A stretch of 35,854 bases of DNA from positions 1 to 35,854 of the forward strand of contig CAZJKW010000006.1 of NCBI GenBank assembly GCA_964546835.1, in the 5' to 3' direction. Below are positions 1 through 8,434 of the stretch, piece after piece (position 1 is the stretch's first letter; every line of letters starts with the position of its first letter). The translations under genes were made by a program, and so were the position numbers. The stretch comes from JAHCHL01 sp964546835. Its GTDB lineage: Bacteria; Armatimonadota; Fimbriimonadia; Fimbriimonadales; ATM1. The notes beneath the pieces were generated by a model, which did no database searches, had not been told where the DNA came from, and saw nothing but the letters and a program-made list of their open reading frames with translations.

Positions 1-9
1 TTTATTCAT
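1..9 (-). CDS. 5' end of a leftward gene (partial, 3 codons visible)
   Basis: Only the first codons (Met-Asn-Lys) lie inside the window; the rest runs off the left edge. The call rests on the start signals. On the minus strand an AAGGAGG-type Shine-Dalgarno sits about 7 nt before the ATG, and a consensus promoter lies about 160 bases further upstream. The product cannot be identified. The strength of both signals suggests a well-expressed gene. Confidence 0.75.
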
Positions 10-159
10 ATTCGACTCCTCCTTGAGTGGTGTCGTATTCTTGACCCGTATCCCATCGTCGAAGAGAACTCTGAAGCAAGCCTATGTTGACCTCCAGAAC
101 CCAACGACGCCATGAATCCGGTCGTAGATTTCCGAAACGGGGCATAGTTACCCCCGAAT
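10..159 (-). promoter_or_regulatory. Long 5' leader of the left-edge gene
   Basis: About 150 nt separate the inferred transcription start from the start codon. Near its 5' end a GGGG/CCCC pairing around positions 139-155 could form a small hairpin, and the Shine-Dalgarno lies at 16-24. I do not recognise a known riboswitch consensus. It could be an unstructured UTR or an undescribed leader element. Confidence 0.4.
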
Positions 160-165
160 CATCCT

Positions 166-194
166 ATTATACATCGGTTGTTTCTACCTGTCAA
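166..194 (-). promoter_or_regulatory. Consensus sigma70-type promoter for the leftward gene at the window edge
   Basis: On the minus strand TTGACA (194-189) is separated by exactly 17 bases from TATAAT (171-166), a perfect match to the housekeeping consensus in both boxes. Initiation near 159 gives a leader of about 150 nt before the ATG at 9. It reads divergently from rlmN. Confidence 0.85.
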
Positions 195-235
195 GAATAG
201 GGGAACCTTCGAACTTTTGAACTTAAATTGCATAG

Positions 236-241
236 TAAAAT
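236..241 (+). promoter_or_regulatory. Putative -10 box for rlmN with leaderless start
   Basis: TAAAAT lies exactly 6 bases before the GTG of rlmN, and no Shine-Dalgarno is visible. The same spacing recurs before the amidotransferase gene (ATG at 7269). If this is the -10, transcription would begin at or next to the start codon. No good -35 is apparent. Confidence 0.45.
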
Positions 242-247
242 TGCGAT

Positions 248-1318
248 GTGCCTGAACCCATTTCCCTTATCGGCCTTAACCGGGCACAATTGACAGAAGC
301 CCTGTCTCCTTTTGGGGTTCAGACCTATCGGGCAAATCAAGTCGCCGAATGGATTTATTTGAAGCATGTCTCGAAGTTCTCTGAAATGTCTAACCTTCCC
401 TCACCTTTGCGAGAGTCACTTGCCGAGACATTCAGCATCAACCCGCTACAGGTCGTTTCTCATGTCAAATCAAAAGATGATGTGGACAAACTGCTCGTTC
501 ATTCCGGGGACAACCAATCGTTTGAATGCGTATTGCTTCCGTTTGCTTCAAGAGTTAGTTGCTGTTTAAGTTCGCAAATTGGTTGCGCCATGGGATGCAC
601 GTTCTGTGCCACGGGAATTGGCGGATTCGATAGGAACCTATCCGTGAGTGAAATCGTGTCTCAATATCTGCTTCTTCAGAGTCTATCATCCCGCAGAATT
701 TCGCACGTCGTTTTTATGGGAATGGGTGAACCTTTATTGAACTATGAGAATCTGATCTGCGCACTTCGAATATTTCACGAAGAAATTGGTCTGAGTTACC
801 GCCATATCACCGTATCTACGGTTGGAATTGTTCCTAACATCGTACGACTTTCAAAGGAGAATCTCCCTATTCACCTCGCGATTTCTTTACATTCTCCTTT
901 TGATGAAATCCGTTCCGAAATGATGCCCGTTGACAAAAAGTGGCCCATAAAAGAATTAATTGAAACGGCAAAGGAGTGGACCCAACAAACCGGTCGAAAA
1001 GTGACGTTTGAATACCTTTTGATAAACGACGTTACCGACACTGCCGAACAGGCAGAGGAACTATCACGCTTGGTTTCCGGGTTTCCTTCAATAGTGAATT
1101 TGATTCCTTTCAATTTTGTGGATACAGGCCAAGGATTTACAAGACCGGCATCCAAAAGAGTGCGTGCCTTTCGATCGATTCTGGAGTCAAAAGGAGTGGT
1201 CACAACACAACGAATGGAGCGCGGACATGAAATTGCCGCCGCTTGTGGACAACTAAAAGGTCATCACGAAGGACGATTTGGAAAAAGGAGAAACTTGTCA
1301 TTCCTGCCGCAACAATAA
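248..1318 (+). CDS. rlmN: Dual-specificity rRNA/tRNA adenine C2-methyltransferase RlmN
   Basis: This is a radical-SAM enzyme that methylates C2 of A2503 in 23S rRNA, and in some bacteria A37 of certain tRNAs, in the cytoplasm. The 356 residues match the family length. The iron-sulfur motif CxxxCxxC is at C113/C117/C120, followed by the GMGEP SAM-binding segment near residue 157. The second conserved cysteine, which forms the methyl-transfer intermediate, is C333 in the ERGHEIAAACG context. The start is GTG without a Shine-Dalgarno; a -10-like TAAAAT 6 bases upstream suggests a leaderless message. It is the first gene of the operon that continues into the Lpt genes, whose next gene overlaps its 3' end. 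RlmN is distinguished from Cfr by overall resemblance only. Confidence 0.95.
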   Translation: MPEPISLIGLNRAQLTEALSPFGVQTYRANQVAEWIYLKHVSKFSEMSNLPSPLRESLAETFSINPLQVVSHVKSKDDVDKLLVHSGDNQSFECVLLPFASRVSCCLSSQIGCAMGCTFCATGIGGFDRNLSVSEIVSQYLLLQSLSSRRISHVVFMGMGEPLLNYENLICALRIFHEEIGLSYRHITVSTVGIVPNIVRLSKENLPIHLAISLHSPFDEIRSEMMPVDKKWPIKELIETAKEWTQQTGRKVTFEYLLINDVTDTAEQAEELSRLVSGFPSIVNLIPFNFVDTGQGFTRPASKRVRAFRSILESKGVVTTQRMERGHEIAAACGQLKGHHEGRFGKRRNLSFLPQQ

Positions 1319-2853
1319 TTATTTTTCTTTTGTTTTTCATCGGAGGATGTGGTGGCAAAGCCGACCTACAGCCGAACGTTCCGCCCTCACAAGCAAACGA
1401 CAACAACGAAGAGATTCGAGTTAAAACCAGTGCCATCAAAGTATCGGCGCAAACAGAAAATGGTCAAAAACTTTGGGAACTGTCTGCCGAAAAGGCACTT
1501 GCGTCAATGGACCCAAAGGCAAGTTTTGGAAATCTGGAAAACGTTGAAGTCGAAATGTTTGACAACGATGAGGCATATGTCCGAATCACAGCAGACAAAG
1601 GAAACGCTGAACAAAAAGCGAGGCGATTCTCGCTTGCCGGAAACGTCTTTTTGCAAAGTGACAAAAATCAGGCACGAATTCAGTGTGACAAAATTGAAGG
1701 TGCACCAGAGCCGGGTTTGGTAACGGCAATTGGCAACGTAAAGGCAACTGTCAATCAGATTTCGATTGGACCTGCCAGAAAAGCCACCGCAAAATTCAAA
1801 TCAATAGAAAAATCAATGAACGCAACAACTATCTTGACCAGCCTGATTCTACAAGGTGACGATATTTGGTTTACGGATTCATCAAGAAACCTTGTTATTT
1901 CAGGGGTTTTGACAGGCAAATCGAAATTTTCGGATGACGGGAAGACGGTTATTTTTGATATAACGGGCAGCCCCGCGAAACTTCAGTTAAAAGATAAAGG
2001 TGTCGTTTTTATTGGCAAGAAAATTGTTGCTTCAATGATGAATTCAAATAACACTTATGACCTAAAAAATGTAAATGTATCAGGAAACATTAATGCATCC
2101 TTTGAGGGAATTGAAAAAGGAGAAAAGTACCTTTTTGGAATGGTTGCAAGCGGGCTTAATTTTGACGCGGACACGGGAATATTAAACGTGAATGGGGGTG
2201 TAGTTGTCAATAGTGAACATCCATCAATGTTTGGAAAGTTGACAACGCCAAACTTGATTGTGAATTTTGAGAAACAAAAATCCGGAAATCTGACTCGATT
2301 TCGTCCGGCAACTGCAAAAGCAAGTGGCAAAAGCACTTTTTTAGAAGAGACAAATCTAAAATTAACGATTAAGAACATTGACCAATTGACTTTTGGCGGA
2401 TTGCAAAATTCCGATCGCAACGGAAAGCAGACGATTGATTGCACAGGTTCCCCCATGCGTATCGAATACTCGCCTAAAACAGGTCAGTCGGTGCAAAATT
2501 CCATCATCAATGTTAATTACTTTGAAGGTGTCATTGGCAAGACCGATTCAGGAAGCCAGGAAATTTTAAGTGCCAAATTTGGAGGAAATGTTAACGCAAC
2601 GATTTATGGTGAGTCCAGTTTTGGAAACGAATCTGCAAAACCATGGTCTCTTAACATGATTTGCGAAACGGCGACTTATTCGAGATTGGATTCAATTCTA
2701 AAATTACAAACTGTTGATCGAATTACAGGAAAGCATCCTGCATTACCAACCGGAGAAGGGACCCTTTTCGCTCCCTATATTGACATTGTTTTTCGAAAAA
2801 ACACTTTTGAACCAATAAGCATTAGAACTGCAAAAGTCGGTGGCAAACGTTGA
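1243..2853 (+). CDS. LptC/LptA-like lipopolysaccharide-transport lipoprotein
   Basis: The N-terminus has a basic stretch, a hydrophobic segment and a lipobox ending IGGC, so a lipid-anchored periplasmic protein is predicted. Residues about 60-200 resemble LptC (DUF1239), with the typical pattern 'A..ENGQKLWELSA..A'. The remaining ~330 residues hold repeated OstA/LptA-like beta segments (LNVNGGVVV, FGGNVNATI). At about 536 residues it is far longer than LptC (~190) or LptA (~185), so it may act as both inner-membrane clasp and periplasmic bridge for the LptB/permease genes that follow. The TTG at 1243 overlaps rlmN and has no Shine-Dalgarno. Nearer non-standard starts (ATT at 1276 or 1300, the latter 9 bases after GGAG) are possible, so the true N-terminus is uncertain. 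Confidence 0.8.
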   Translation: MWTTKRSSRRTIWKKEKLVIPAATIIIFLLFFIGGCGGKADLQPNVPPSQANDNNEEIRVKTSAIKVSAQTENGQKLWELSAEKALASMDPKASFGNLENVEVEMFDNDEAYVRITADKGNAEQKARRFSLAGNVFLQSDKNQARIQCDKIEGAPEPGLVTAIGNVKATVNQISIGPARKATAKFKSIEKSMNATTILTSLILQGDDIWFTDSSRNLVISGVLTGKSKFSDDGKTVIFDITGSPAKLQLKDKGVVFIGKKIVASMMNSNNTYDLKNVNVSGNINASFEGIEKGEKYLFGMVASGLNFDADTGILNVNGGVVVNSEHPSMFGKLTTPNLIVNFEKQKSGNLTRFRPATAKASGKSTFLEETNLKLTIKNIDQLTFGGLQNSDRNGKQTIDCTGSPMRIEYSPKTGQSVQNSIINVNYFEGVIGKTDSGSQEILSAKFGGNVNATIYGESSFGNESAKPWSLNMICETATYSRLDSILKLQTVDRITGKHPALPTGEGTLFAPYIDIVFRKNTFEPISIRTAKVGGKR

Positions 2854-3566
2854 AAATTACTTCTGAAAAACTATCCAAATCTTATCGAGGACGAAAAGTT
2901 GTTCAATCGGTTTCAATTGAAATTGAAACTGGCGAAGTCGTTGGATTACTTGGTCCCAACGGCGCTGGAAAAACTACAACTTTTTACATGATAACCGGTT
3001 TAGTTAAGCCGCTGGATGGACAAGTATTTTTGGACGGCTCCAACATTACTTTGTGGCCAATGTTTAAGCGGGCCCAATCCGGTATCGGTTATCTGCCACA
3101 AGAGGCGTCCGTTTTTCGGAGATTAAGTGTTGAAGAAAACTTGCGCTTAGTTTTGGAATTGAGAAAAATTTCAAAAAAAGAGCAGAACGAAAAAATCGAA
3201 ACTTTGCTTAAGGAACTTGGAATGTGGGAAAAAAGAGACAGCAAAGGCAGTGTGCTTTCCGGCGGGGAAAGAAGAAGAGTGGAAATTGCTCGATCGCTAG
3301 CAACCAATCCAAAATTTATTTTATTAGATGAACCGTTTACAGGAATTGACCCCAAAACCATTGAAGAAATTCAAGAAATCATACGAGCCCTGACTAAACA
3401 AGGAATCGGGATTCTAATTACGGACCACAACGTCGGCGCCACGCTTGGTATCACCGACAGAAATTACATACTGGTTGAGGGAAAAATAATTGCTGAAGGC
3501 AATCGCGAGGCAATTACCAATAATCCGGAAGTTCGCAAACATTATCTTGGCGAGATGTTCGAGTGA
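2850..3566 (+). CDS. lptB: LPS-export ABC transporter ATPase LptB
   Basis: This is a cytoplasmic ATPase that powers extraction of lipopolysaccharide-type lipid from the inner membrane by the LptBFG complex. In 238 residues it shows Walker A GPNGAGKT at 35-42, a Q-loop glutamine at 84, the LSGGE signature at 136-140 and Walker B ILLDE at 157-161, followed by the switch histidine in TDHN. The length and the YLPQEASVFR segment are typical of LptB. The TTG start overlaps the preceding stop (TTGA), and its own end overlaps the permease start (GTGA), so translation is probably coupled across three genes. Confidence 0.95.
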   Translation: MKITSEKLSKSYRGRKVVQSVSIEIETGEVVGLLGPNGAGKTTTFYMITGLVKPLDGQVFLDGSNITLWPMFKRAQSGIGYLPQEASVFRRLSVEENLRLVLELRKISKKEQNEKIETLLKELGMWEKRDSKGSVLSGGERRRVEIARSLATNPKFILLDEPFTGIDPKTIEEIQEIIRALTKQGIGILITDHNVGATLGITDRNYILVEGKIIAEGNREAITNNPEVRKHYLGEMFE

Positions 3567-4699
3567 AACTTAGACTTCTTGACCGCTTGATTTATAGAGA
3601 ATTGATTGGTCCTTGGCTAATGGGAGTTGTGCTTTTTTCTGTCTTACTTATGGCAGGCACGTACTTGTTTCGATTAACGGAATTGGCAGTCATTGGGATT
3701 CCGATTGGCTCTGTTCTGATGCTGTCCGGGCTTTATATGCCGTATCTCGTTGTAAAAACCTTCCCGATGGCCATGTTGCTGGCAAGCTTATTGGCATTCG
3801 GACGTTTGTCTAATGATTCTGAAATTGTCGCTGCTCAAGCAGGTGGAGCAAGCATTTTTACAATTATGCGACCCGTTATCATCTTTGGGCTTGCTGTTAG
3901 CGTCTTAACATTTGCATTCGGAGAAATCGTTGTTCCCGCAGCGAGCATCAAAGCAAATGAACTTCAGCACCAACTTGCAAAACAAGCAAAAAAGACAACC
4001 GCAACACCTTTTTATCAGCCGCTTTCAACTTCCAAAGGAATTCGAGGCGGAGTGATGGCTCAAGATGTGGATATTGCAAATAAAACCATGAAAAATGTTA
4101 CTGCGTCATGGTTTAACGATGATATGACTTTGGCTTGGGTTATGTTTGCAAATGAAATGTACTTTACACCGGACGAAGAATGGAAAATTAAGAGTGCCAC
4201 GGTTTTTTATCAAGAAGAGAACAGAATTTACTCTGTAAACATTCATGAAGCTTCACCACCCGAAGGTGAAAGGTTTGACTTCACTCCGAAAGGAATTCTT
4301 GCAAGTCAACGCCGTGACAATGATGCTAAGTCATTGGTTGAAATTAGAGAAGAGCTTGACAAAATTGATGAAACCAATCAGCGTGCTGGAATGGAAATCG
4401 CGGACACTTTTAGGAAAAAAAGAGAATTGGAAATTGGTTACTGGTCGAAAATTGCCATTCCATTGACCAGTTTGGTTTTTGCACTTGTTGGTGCACCGGC
4501 GGGAATCAGAAGAACTCGCCAAACATTTGGAGCGGGAATCATGATTAGTATCATGATTATCTTTCTTTATTATATTTTGACGAACTATTTGAACATCATT
4601 GCACGCGGCGGTCTTTTGCATCCTGCGTTTGGTGCTTTCTTGCCAGTTGCCATTGGGCTCATTGCCGCTACTACATTGTTGATTTTGAAAAATAGGTAA
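3563..4699 (+). CDS. LptF/LptG family permease (YjgP/YjgQ)
   Basis: This inner-membrane subunit of the Lpt exporter has 378 residues. N-terminal transmembrane helices (about residues 12-120) start with the family's hallmark 'LDRLIYRELIGPWLMGV'. A periplasmic beta-rich domain follows (about 125-270), then three C-terminal helices ending near residue 376. The PLTSLVFALVGAPAGI motif before the last helices is typical of the family. Proteobacteria carry two such genes side by side; here only one is present, so either it forms a homodimer or the partner is elsewhere. GTG start, 4-base overlap with lptB. LptF and LptG cannot be told apart from sequence alone. Confidence 0.92.
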   Translation: MKLRLLDRLIYRELIGPWLMGVVLFSVLLMAGTYLFRLTELAVIGIPIGSVLMLSGLYMPYLVVKTFPMAMLLASLLAFGRLSNDSEIVAAQAGGASIFTIMRPVIIFGLAVSVLTFAFGEIVVPAASIKANELQHQLAKQAKKTTATPFYQPLSTSKGIRGGVMAQDVDIANKTMKNVTASWFNDDMTLAWVMFANEMYFTPDEEWKIKSATVFYQEENRIYSVNIHEASPPEGERFDFTPKGILASQRRDNDAKSLVEIREELDKIDETNQRAGMEIADTFRKKRELEIGYWSKIAIPLTSLVFALVGAPAGIRRTRQTFGAGIMISIMIIFLYYILTNYLNIIARGGLLHPAFGAFLPVAIGLIAATTLLILKNR

Positions 4700-4704
4700 A
4701 AAAA

Positions 4705-6219
4705 ATGGACTTGTCATCGCCTATCATTTTGTTGTTGCTTCTTGGAATCATGGGAGGCGTAGTTGCATATTTCGGAGATTGGATTGGCCGAAAATTGGGA
4801 AAGAAACGGTTGCGACTGGGTGGAATCAGACCCAGGCATACTGCCGCTTTGATAACCGTAATTTTTGGCGTGTTGATTCCATTTGCAACCGCGCTTGCCA
4901 TTATGATTATTAGCAAACCCGTAAGAGATTGGGCAACTCAGGGCCCAAAAATAGTTGAGGAAAGAAATCGCCTGATTTCGGAAACTGCATCCCTTAACAA
5001 AAAATCTAACGAACTTGCAACGCAAAATCAAGACTTGGGGAAAGCAAATGAGAATTTGGTAAGTACTAATCAGCAATTGGAACAAGAGCGCATCAAACTT
5101 AGCCAACAACGGGAAAAAGCAGAGAAAGTGCTTGCAATTGCTAAAGCAGGCGAAAAGACGGCGCTGGCAAGAGTTACTACGCTTACTAAGCAAGAATCTT
5201 CATTAAAAAATGAAATCGGAAAATTAGGTGCAGAAGTTTCTAAGAAAACTAATGAGTTAAAAGATTTGTCCACAAAAATAACCAGCTTGAACTCTCAAAT
5301 CAAGGAACTCAACCAAAACACTGTTTTTCTGGCACAACAGGTTGGTGAGGCAGAATCAAAATTGAGAGATGCTGAAACGAAGGCGGCAGATGCCACTAAG
5401 CGGGCAGATAGTGCGCTTTCCGCTGCACGATTGGCCGAAGACAGAAAAGTTGCGGCAGAAGCAGCCGCATCAAATCTTGAATTGCGATTGGCAGACTTAA
5501 GATTAGAGGAACAAAATCTGCGAAGAATCATCTCCGGAGTACGCGAAAGCCAACTCCTCGTTGCAAATAATGAGGAACTTTCAAGAATCGTCATCCCCGG
5601 GAGTCTTTCCATCAATGATGCACGACAAAAATTAATTGACTTAATCCGAAACGCGAACGTGCAAGTGCTTGACCGAGGAATTGGGCCATTTGAAAACAAA
5701 CCATCTGCCGCACTCGTTCCCCGAGAAATTCGAGGCCCCGATGGTCAATCGCGCATATTTATGCCTGAAGAGCAATTGCAACTCATGGCGCAAGCGATTA
5801 GTCAAACCGCAACCGAGCAAGTTCTGATCGCAATTGCATCACTTAATTATTTCCGCGAGGATTCTGAGCAGGACTTGCCAGTCCCACTTGAAATTGTAAA
5901 GCGCGATAACAAATTGCTGTTTGCAAAAGGAGCAGCAATTTCTAAAACCGATATTAGTGCGAACCTGGATGACAACCAAATTCTCGCTGCTGTTCTTGCG
6001 TTTCTTTCAAAAGAGGTTAGAAGTCGCGCCCTTCAAGAAGGCGCACTACCCATCAACGGCAGAACTGACTCAATTGCACGCGTGACGGTTAAACAGATAT
6101 CGGACTTAGTTAGCCAAATTAAACGCATGGGTGGTATCGTCGAATTGACGGCATTAGCAGCTGAAGACACCAAAGTTGCGGAACCACTTACACTTGAATT
6201 TAAATTGGCCAAGAAATGA
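4705..6219 (+). CDS. DUF3084-type membrane-anchored coiled-coil protein
   Basis: Two transmembrane segments at about residues 6-22 and 47-68 flank a basic loop. They are followed by a long heptad-rich coiled coil (about 80-275, rich in K, E, Q, A and L) and a globular C-terminal domain of about 230 residues (RIIVPGSL..., then an FFREDSEQDLPVP-like stretch). This architecture matches DUF3084 proteins, known from Cyanobacteria, Deinococcota and Armatimonadota, for which no biochemical role is established. The gene starts 5 bases after the permease and overlaps the nuclease gene by ATGA, so it belongs to the Lpt operon. A role in envelope organisation is inference from context only. Confidence 0.85.
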   Translation: MDLSSPIILLLLLGIMGGVVAYFGDWIGRKLGKKRLRLGGIRPRHTAALITVIFGVLIPFATALAIMIISKPVRDWATQGPKIVEERNRLISETASLNKKSNELATQNQDLGKANENLVSTNQQLEQERIKLSQQREKAEKVLAIAKAGEKTALARVTTLTKQESSLKNEIGKLGAEVSKKTNELKDLSTKITSLNSQIKELNQNTVFLAQQVGEAESKLRDAETKAADATKRADSALSAARLAEDRKVAAEAAASNLELRLADLRLEEQNLRRIISGVRESQLLVANNEELSRIVIPGSLSINDARQKLIDLIRNANVQVLDRGIGPFENKPSAALVPREIRGPDGQSRIFMPEEQLQLMAQAISQTATEQVLIAIASLNYFREDSEQDLPVPLEIVKRDNKLLFAKGAAISKTDISANLDDNQILAAVLAFLSKEVRSRALQEGALPINGRTDSIARVTVKQISDLVSQIKRMGGIVELTALAAEDTKVAEPLTLEFKLAKK

Positions 6220-6623
6220 AAACAGTATTGGGAATTGATCCCGGCAATTCAAAGTGCGGAATCGCTATCGTAAAAGGTAATCATCAAAAAACCGAAATAC
6301 TGTTTCGTAAGGTTGTCGAAACTGCGGAAGTCGGAAACGAAATAACGGAGATTTTTTCAAAAATACCTTTTGAAATGATTGCTATTGGAAACGGAACTCA
6401 TTCAAAGTCGGTTCAAGAAATTATCAGAAAGTCGTCTCCGGGACACTCTGTTTTGATTTTAGATGAATTCGAAACCACCATACAGGCGCGCGAAAGATAT
6501 TGGGAACATACTCCACGTAAAGGATGGCGGCGACTTTTGCCAAGTAGTTTGCAAGTACCTCCGGTTGCGATTGACGATTTTGTTGCGGTTATACTTGCCG
6601 AGCGCGCAATTCGCGTTGAATAG
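6216..6623 (+). CDS. RuvC/YqgF-fold (RNase H-like) nuclease-like protein
   Basis: The 135-residue protein begins with the RNase H-fold strand 'VLGIDPGNSKCGIAIV', whose Asp8 is the usual first metal ligand. A conserved acidic helix (LDEFETTIQARERYW) and a late 'AIDDFVAVILAE' segment supply further acidic residues, as in Holliday-junction resolvase-like proteins. It is shorter than RuvC (~170) and closer in size to YqgF/RuvX, but the YqgF consensus is not clear. It overlaps the DUF3084 gene by 4 bases; I recall such nuclease genes following DUF3084 elsewhere, unchecked here. It ends convergently, overlapping the amidotransferase gene by 35 bases. Activity on junctions versus pre-16S rRNA cannot be decided. 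Confidence 0.75.
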   Translation: MKTVLGIDPGNSKCGIAIVKGNHQKTEILFRKVVETAEVGNEITEIFSKIPFEMIAIGNGTHSKSVQEIIRKSSPGHSVLILDEFETTIQARERYWEHTPRKGWRRLLPSSLQVPPVAIDDFVAVILAERAIRVE

Positions 6624-7269
6624 TACATTCGTTTGCAAAACGTTCAAAAAGCTGGTGTGACACTTCGCTGTGAGTTCTTTCGGGGTGCCACTCAACTCCT
6701 AATAAAAATGGATAATCTTTGTTTTGAATAGCTTCAATTGTGCCATCTTCAGAATATGCAATGACCGATAATCCTGTTCCAACTTTTTTGATGCACTGGT
6801 GATGATGACACTTGACGGTTGTGTTCCTTTTTCCAAATAACATTGCTAAGATTTCATTTTCAATGAATCTAACTTCTATCTCAACATCCAAATCACCGTT
6901 ACTGTGCGGTTTTTCCATGTGTTGTACAAGTGATCCACCATGCATAATATTGATAAACTGCATTCCCATACAAATTCCCATAATTGGGATTTGCCGGTCC
7001 ACTGCCTTTAAATAAACCTGTTTAAGGGTCTCAAGTGAATCACTTCCCAAAATTTCCTGACATCCTATGTTTTCCTCACCATACTGGCTCGGGTGAATGT
7101 CAGGCCCACCCATTATCAATAATCCGTCAATTGTTTCGCTTTTAACCGAATCGCCTGGCCTAATGTAAGTCGGCTCAGCATTTACAGACGCGAGCGATTT
7201 CATGTAATTTTGATGGGAATTTGGAATTTCGCTTGGTTTCCCAATTGCGAGACCAATGTTTGGCTTCAT
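6589..7269 (-). CDS. Class-I glutamine amidotransferase-like hydrolase, PuuD/peptidase C26 family
   Basis: This cytosolic hydrolase is related to gamma-glutamyl-GABA hydrolase, which cleaves gamma-glutamyl bonds. In 226 residues the nucleophile elbow is MGICMG with Cys100. The triad is completed by His195 and Glu197 in GVEWHPERT. The LIMGGPDIHPSQYG segment near residue 51 is typical of the C26 family. Substrate is not determinable: the neighbours are not polyamine genes, so a PuuD role in putrescine breakdown is only one option. Its start has no Shine-Dalgarno, but TAAAAT lies 6 bases upstream, suggesting a leaderless transcript. Its 3' end overlaps the convergent nuclease gene. Confidence 0.85.
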   Translation of the reverse strand: MKPNIGLAIGKPSEIPNSHQNYMKSLASVNAEPTYIRPGDSVKSETIDGLLIMGGPDIHPSQYGEENIGCQEILGSDSLETLKQVYLKAVDRQIPIMGICMGMQFINIMHGGSLVQHMEKPHSNGDLDVEIEVRFIENEILAMLFGKRNTTVKCHHHQCIKKVGTGLSVIAYSEDGTIEAIQNKDYPFLLGVEWHPERTHSEVSHQLFERFANECTIQRELRARQV

Positions 7270-7275
7270 AAATTC

Positions 7276-7281
7276 ATTTTA
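7276..7281 (-). promoter_or_regulatory. Putative -10 box for the amidotransferase gene, leaderless start
   Basis: On the minus strand TAAAAT is followed by GAATTT and then the ATG at 7269, a 6-base spacing identical to that before rlmN. No Shine-Dalgarno lies in between. The -35 region is poor. The element sits in the 39-base divergent gap to the tRNA gene. Confidence 0.45.
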
Positions 7282-7308
7282 CAGGGTAGGTACAATTTTG
7301 AAATTAAC

Positions 7309-7383
7309 GGGCGGTTAGCTCAGTGGTAGAGCACTTCGTTCACACCGAAGGGGTCGCTGGTTCAAGTCCAGTACCGCCCACCA
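7309..7383 (+). tRNA. tRNA-Val (anticodon CAC)
   Basis: A full cloverleaf can be drawn. The acceptor stem pairs GGGCGGT with ACCGCCC and has discriminator A at 7380. The D-arm is GCTC/GAGC. The anticodon stem CTTCG/CGAAG encloses loop TTCACAC with anticodon CAC, which reads GUG valine codons. The variable loop has 5 nt and the T-arm carries the TTCAAGT loop. The CCA end is encoded at 7381-7383. A TACAAT at 7291-7296 may be its -10 box. Confidence 0.97.
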
Positions 7384-7393
7384 AAACCTCTTC

Positions 7394-8434
7394 TTAATTC
7401 TGTTTGAACGGAACCAAAGGAACATTTGTAACTTTTTTCAGTCCGTTTACTGTCACGGCCAGACCTTCAATGCTTTTGTAGGTAGCAGCTCCTGAAACAA
7501 AAATTTTCGTAAAGATTAGATGCTTGGATTGGGATACAAACTTTGACTTATCCCACAAAAGTTTGAATAACTGATTTTGCTCTGATATAGGAAATCTTTG
7601 AACTTGTAGCACAGTCGCATTTTTATCTAATAGACTAAACTCAATGATGCTGTTTGCCGGTAATAATGAGTCGCCAAGCCAAACAATTCGAAGCTCAGTC
7701 AATACACTTGATGCGGCGGCATTTGCCAAATTGCTGACGACCGAGTTTGGTTTCAATTCATGCATCAACTTTTGCCACGGCACTTTTACAAAATATTCAC
7801 CTTCGACGTATGCTCCCACTTCGTACGGGCTAAAAATCCAAGTAATCCCGGCGGGAGTAATTACAAAATTGTCGAGCAATTTTTCATCTACTGAATAAAC
7901 GATTTCATCAATTCCTTTTGCTCGTTTCAAACGATTCAACTCAGGAACAATGTTTTCAATACCAAATTCCTCTAAATCTTCTTGTTCTTTTACAAAATCT
8001 TTCAATACCAATTTTTTGACCGTGCCGTTAACATTTCCAATGTTGATGGTCCTAAAGAATCGATTCGGATGAGCACCGCCGGAATAGTTGAACTCTTGTG
8101 AATATCCACTGACTAATGTTGCACTGTTAATACTTACAACTGAACTTTGAGAAAATTCCCACGGCGCAATGGGTTTCTGGCCGGAATCTGCAAATTCCTT
8201 GGCATATCTTACAAATTCATTTAGATTAGTTTCTGCATCAATTCTAAACGCATCGCTTGCTAATTTCTTAATTGCCGTTCGCTCAAGAAATACGGGGTAA
8301 GTCGCACTTGCATTCCAGTATCCTTTTTTTGAATTCGAGATACTCTCCGTACGAACTTGTGCGGTTGCTCCCGTACCTACGACAATCAATCCAAAGGTAA
8401 CAAACCAGGCCAGATACTTTCTCATTGGCAACAT
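7394..8434 (-). CDS. Secreted DUF4163/DUF3298-like protein
   Basis: An N-terminal signal peptide (MRKYLAWFVTFGLIVVGTGATA, split here by its hydrophobic core) is followed by about 320 extracytoplasmic residues. Two signatures recall the DUF4163-DUF3298 pair found beside PdaC deacetylases and in RsiV anti-sigma factors: a GGAHPNRFFRTINI stretch, and 'FVITPAGITWIFSPYEVGAYVEGEY' (abridged) near the middle. No deacetylase or sigma-binding domain is present. In RsiV the domain binds lysozyme, but nothing here shows that this protein does. Starts at 8464 (TTG), 8434 (ATG) and 8425 (ATG) are all possible and none has a clear Shine-Dalgarno; 8434 was chosen because it gives a normal signal peptide. 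It is divergent from the M28 peptidase. Confidence 0.75.
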   Translation of the reverse strand: MLPMRKYLAWFVTFGLIVVGTGATAQVRTESISNSKKGYWNASATYPVFLERTAIKKLASDAFRIDAETNLNEFVRYAKEFADSGQKPIAPWEFSQSSVVSINSATLVSGYSQEFNYSGGAHPNRFFRTINIGNVNGTVKKLVLKDFVKEQEDLEEFGIENIVPELNRLKRAKGIDEIVYSVDEKLLDNFVITPAGITWIFSPYEVGAYVEGEYFVKVPWQKLMHELKPNSVVSNLANAAASSVLTELRIVWLGDSLLPANSIIEFSLLDKNATVLQVQRFPISEQNQLFKLLWDKSKFVSQSKHLIFTKIFVSGAATYKSIEGLAVTVNGLKKVTNVPLVPFKQN

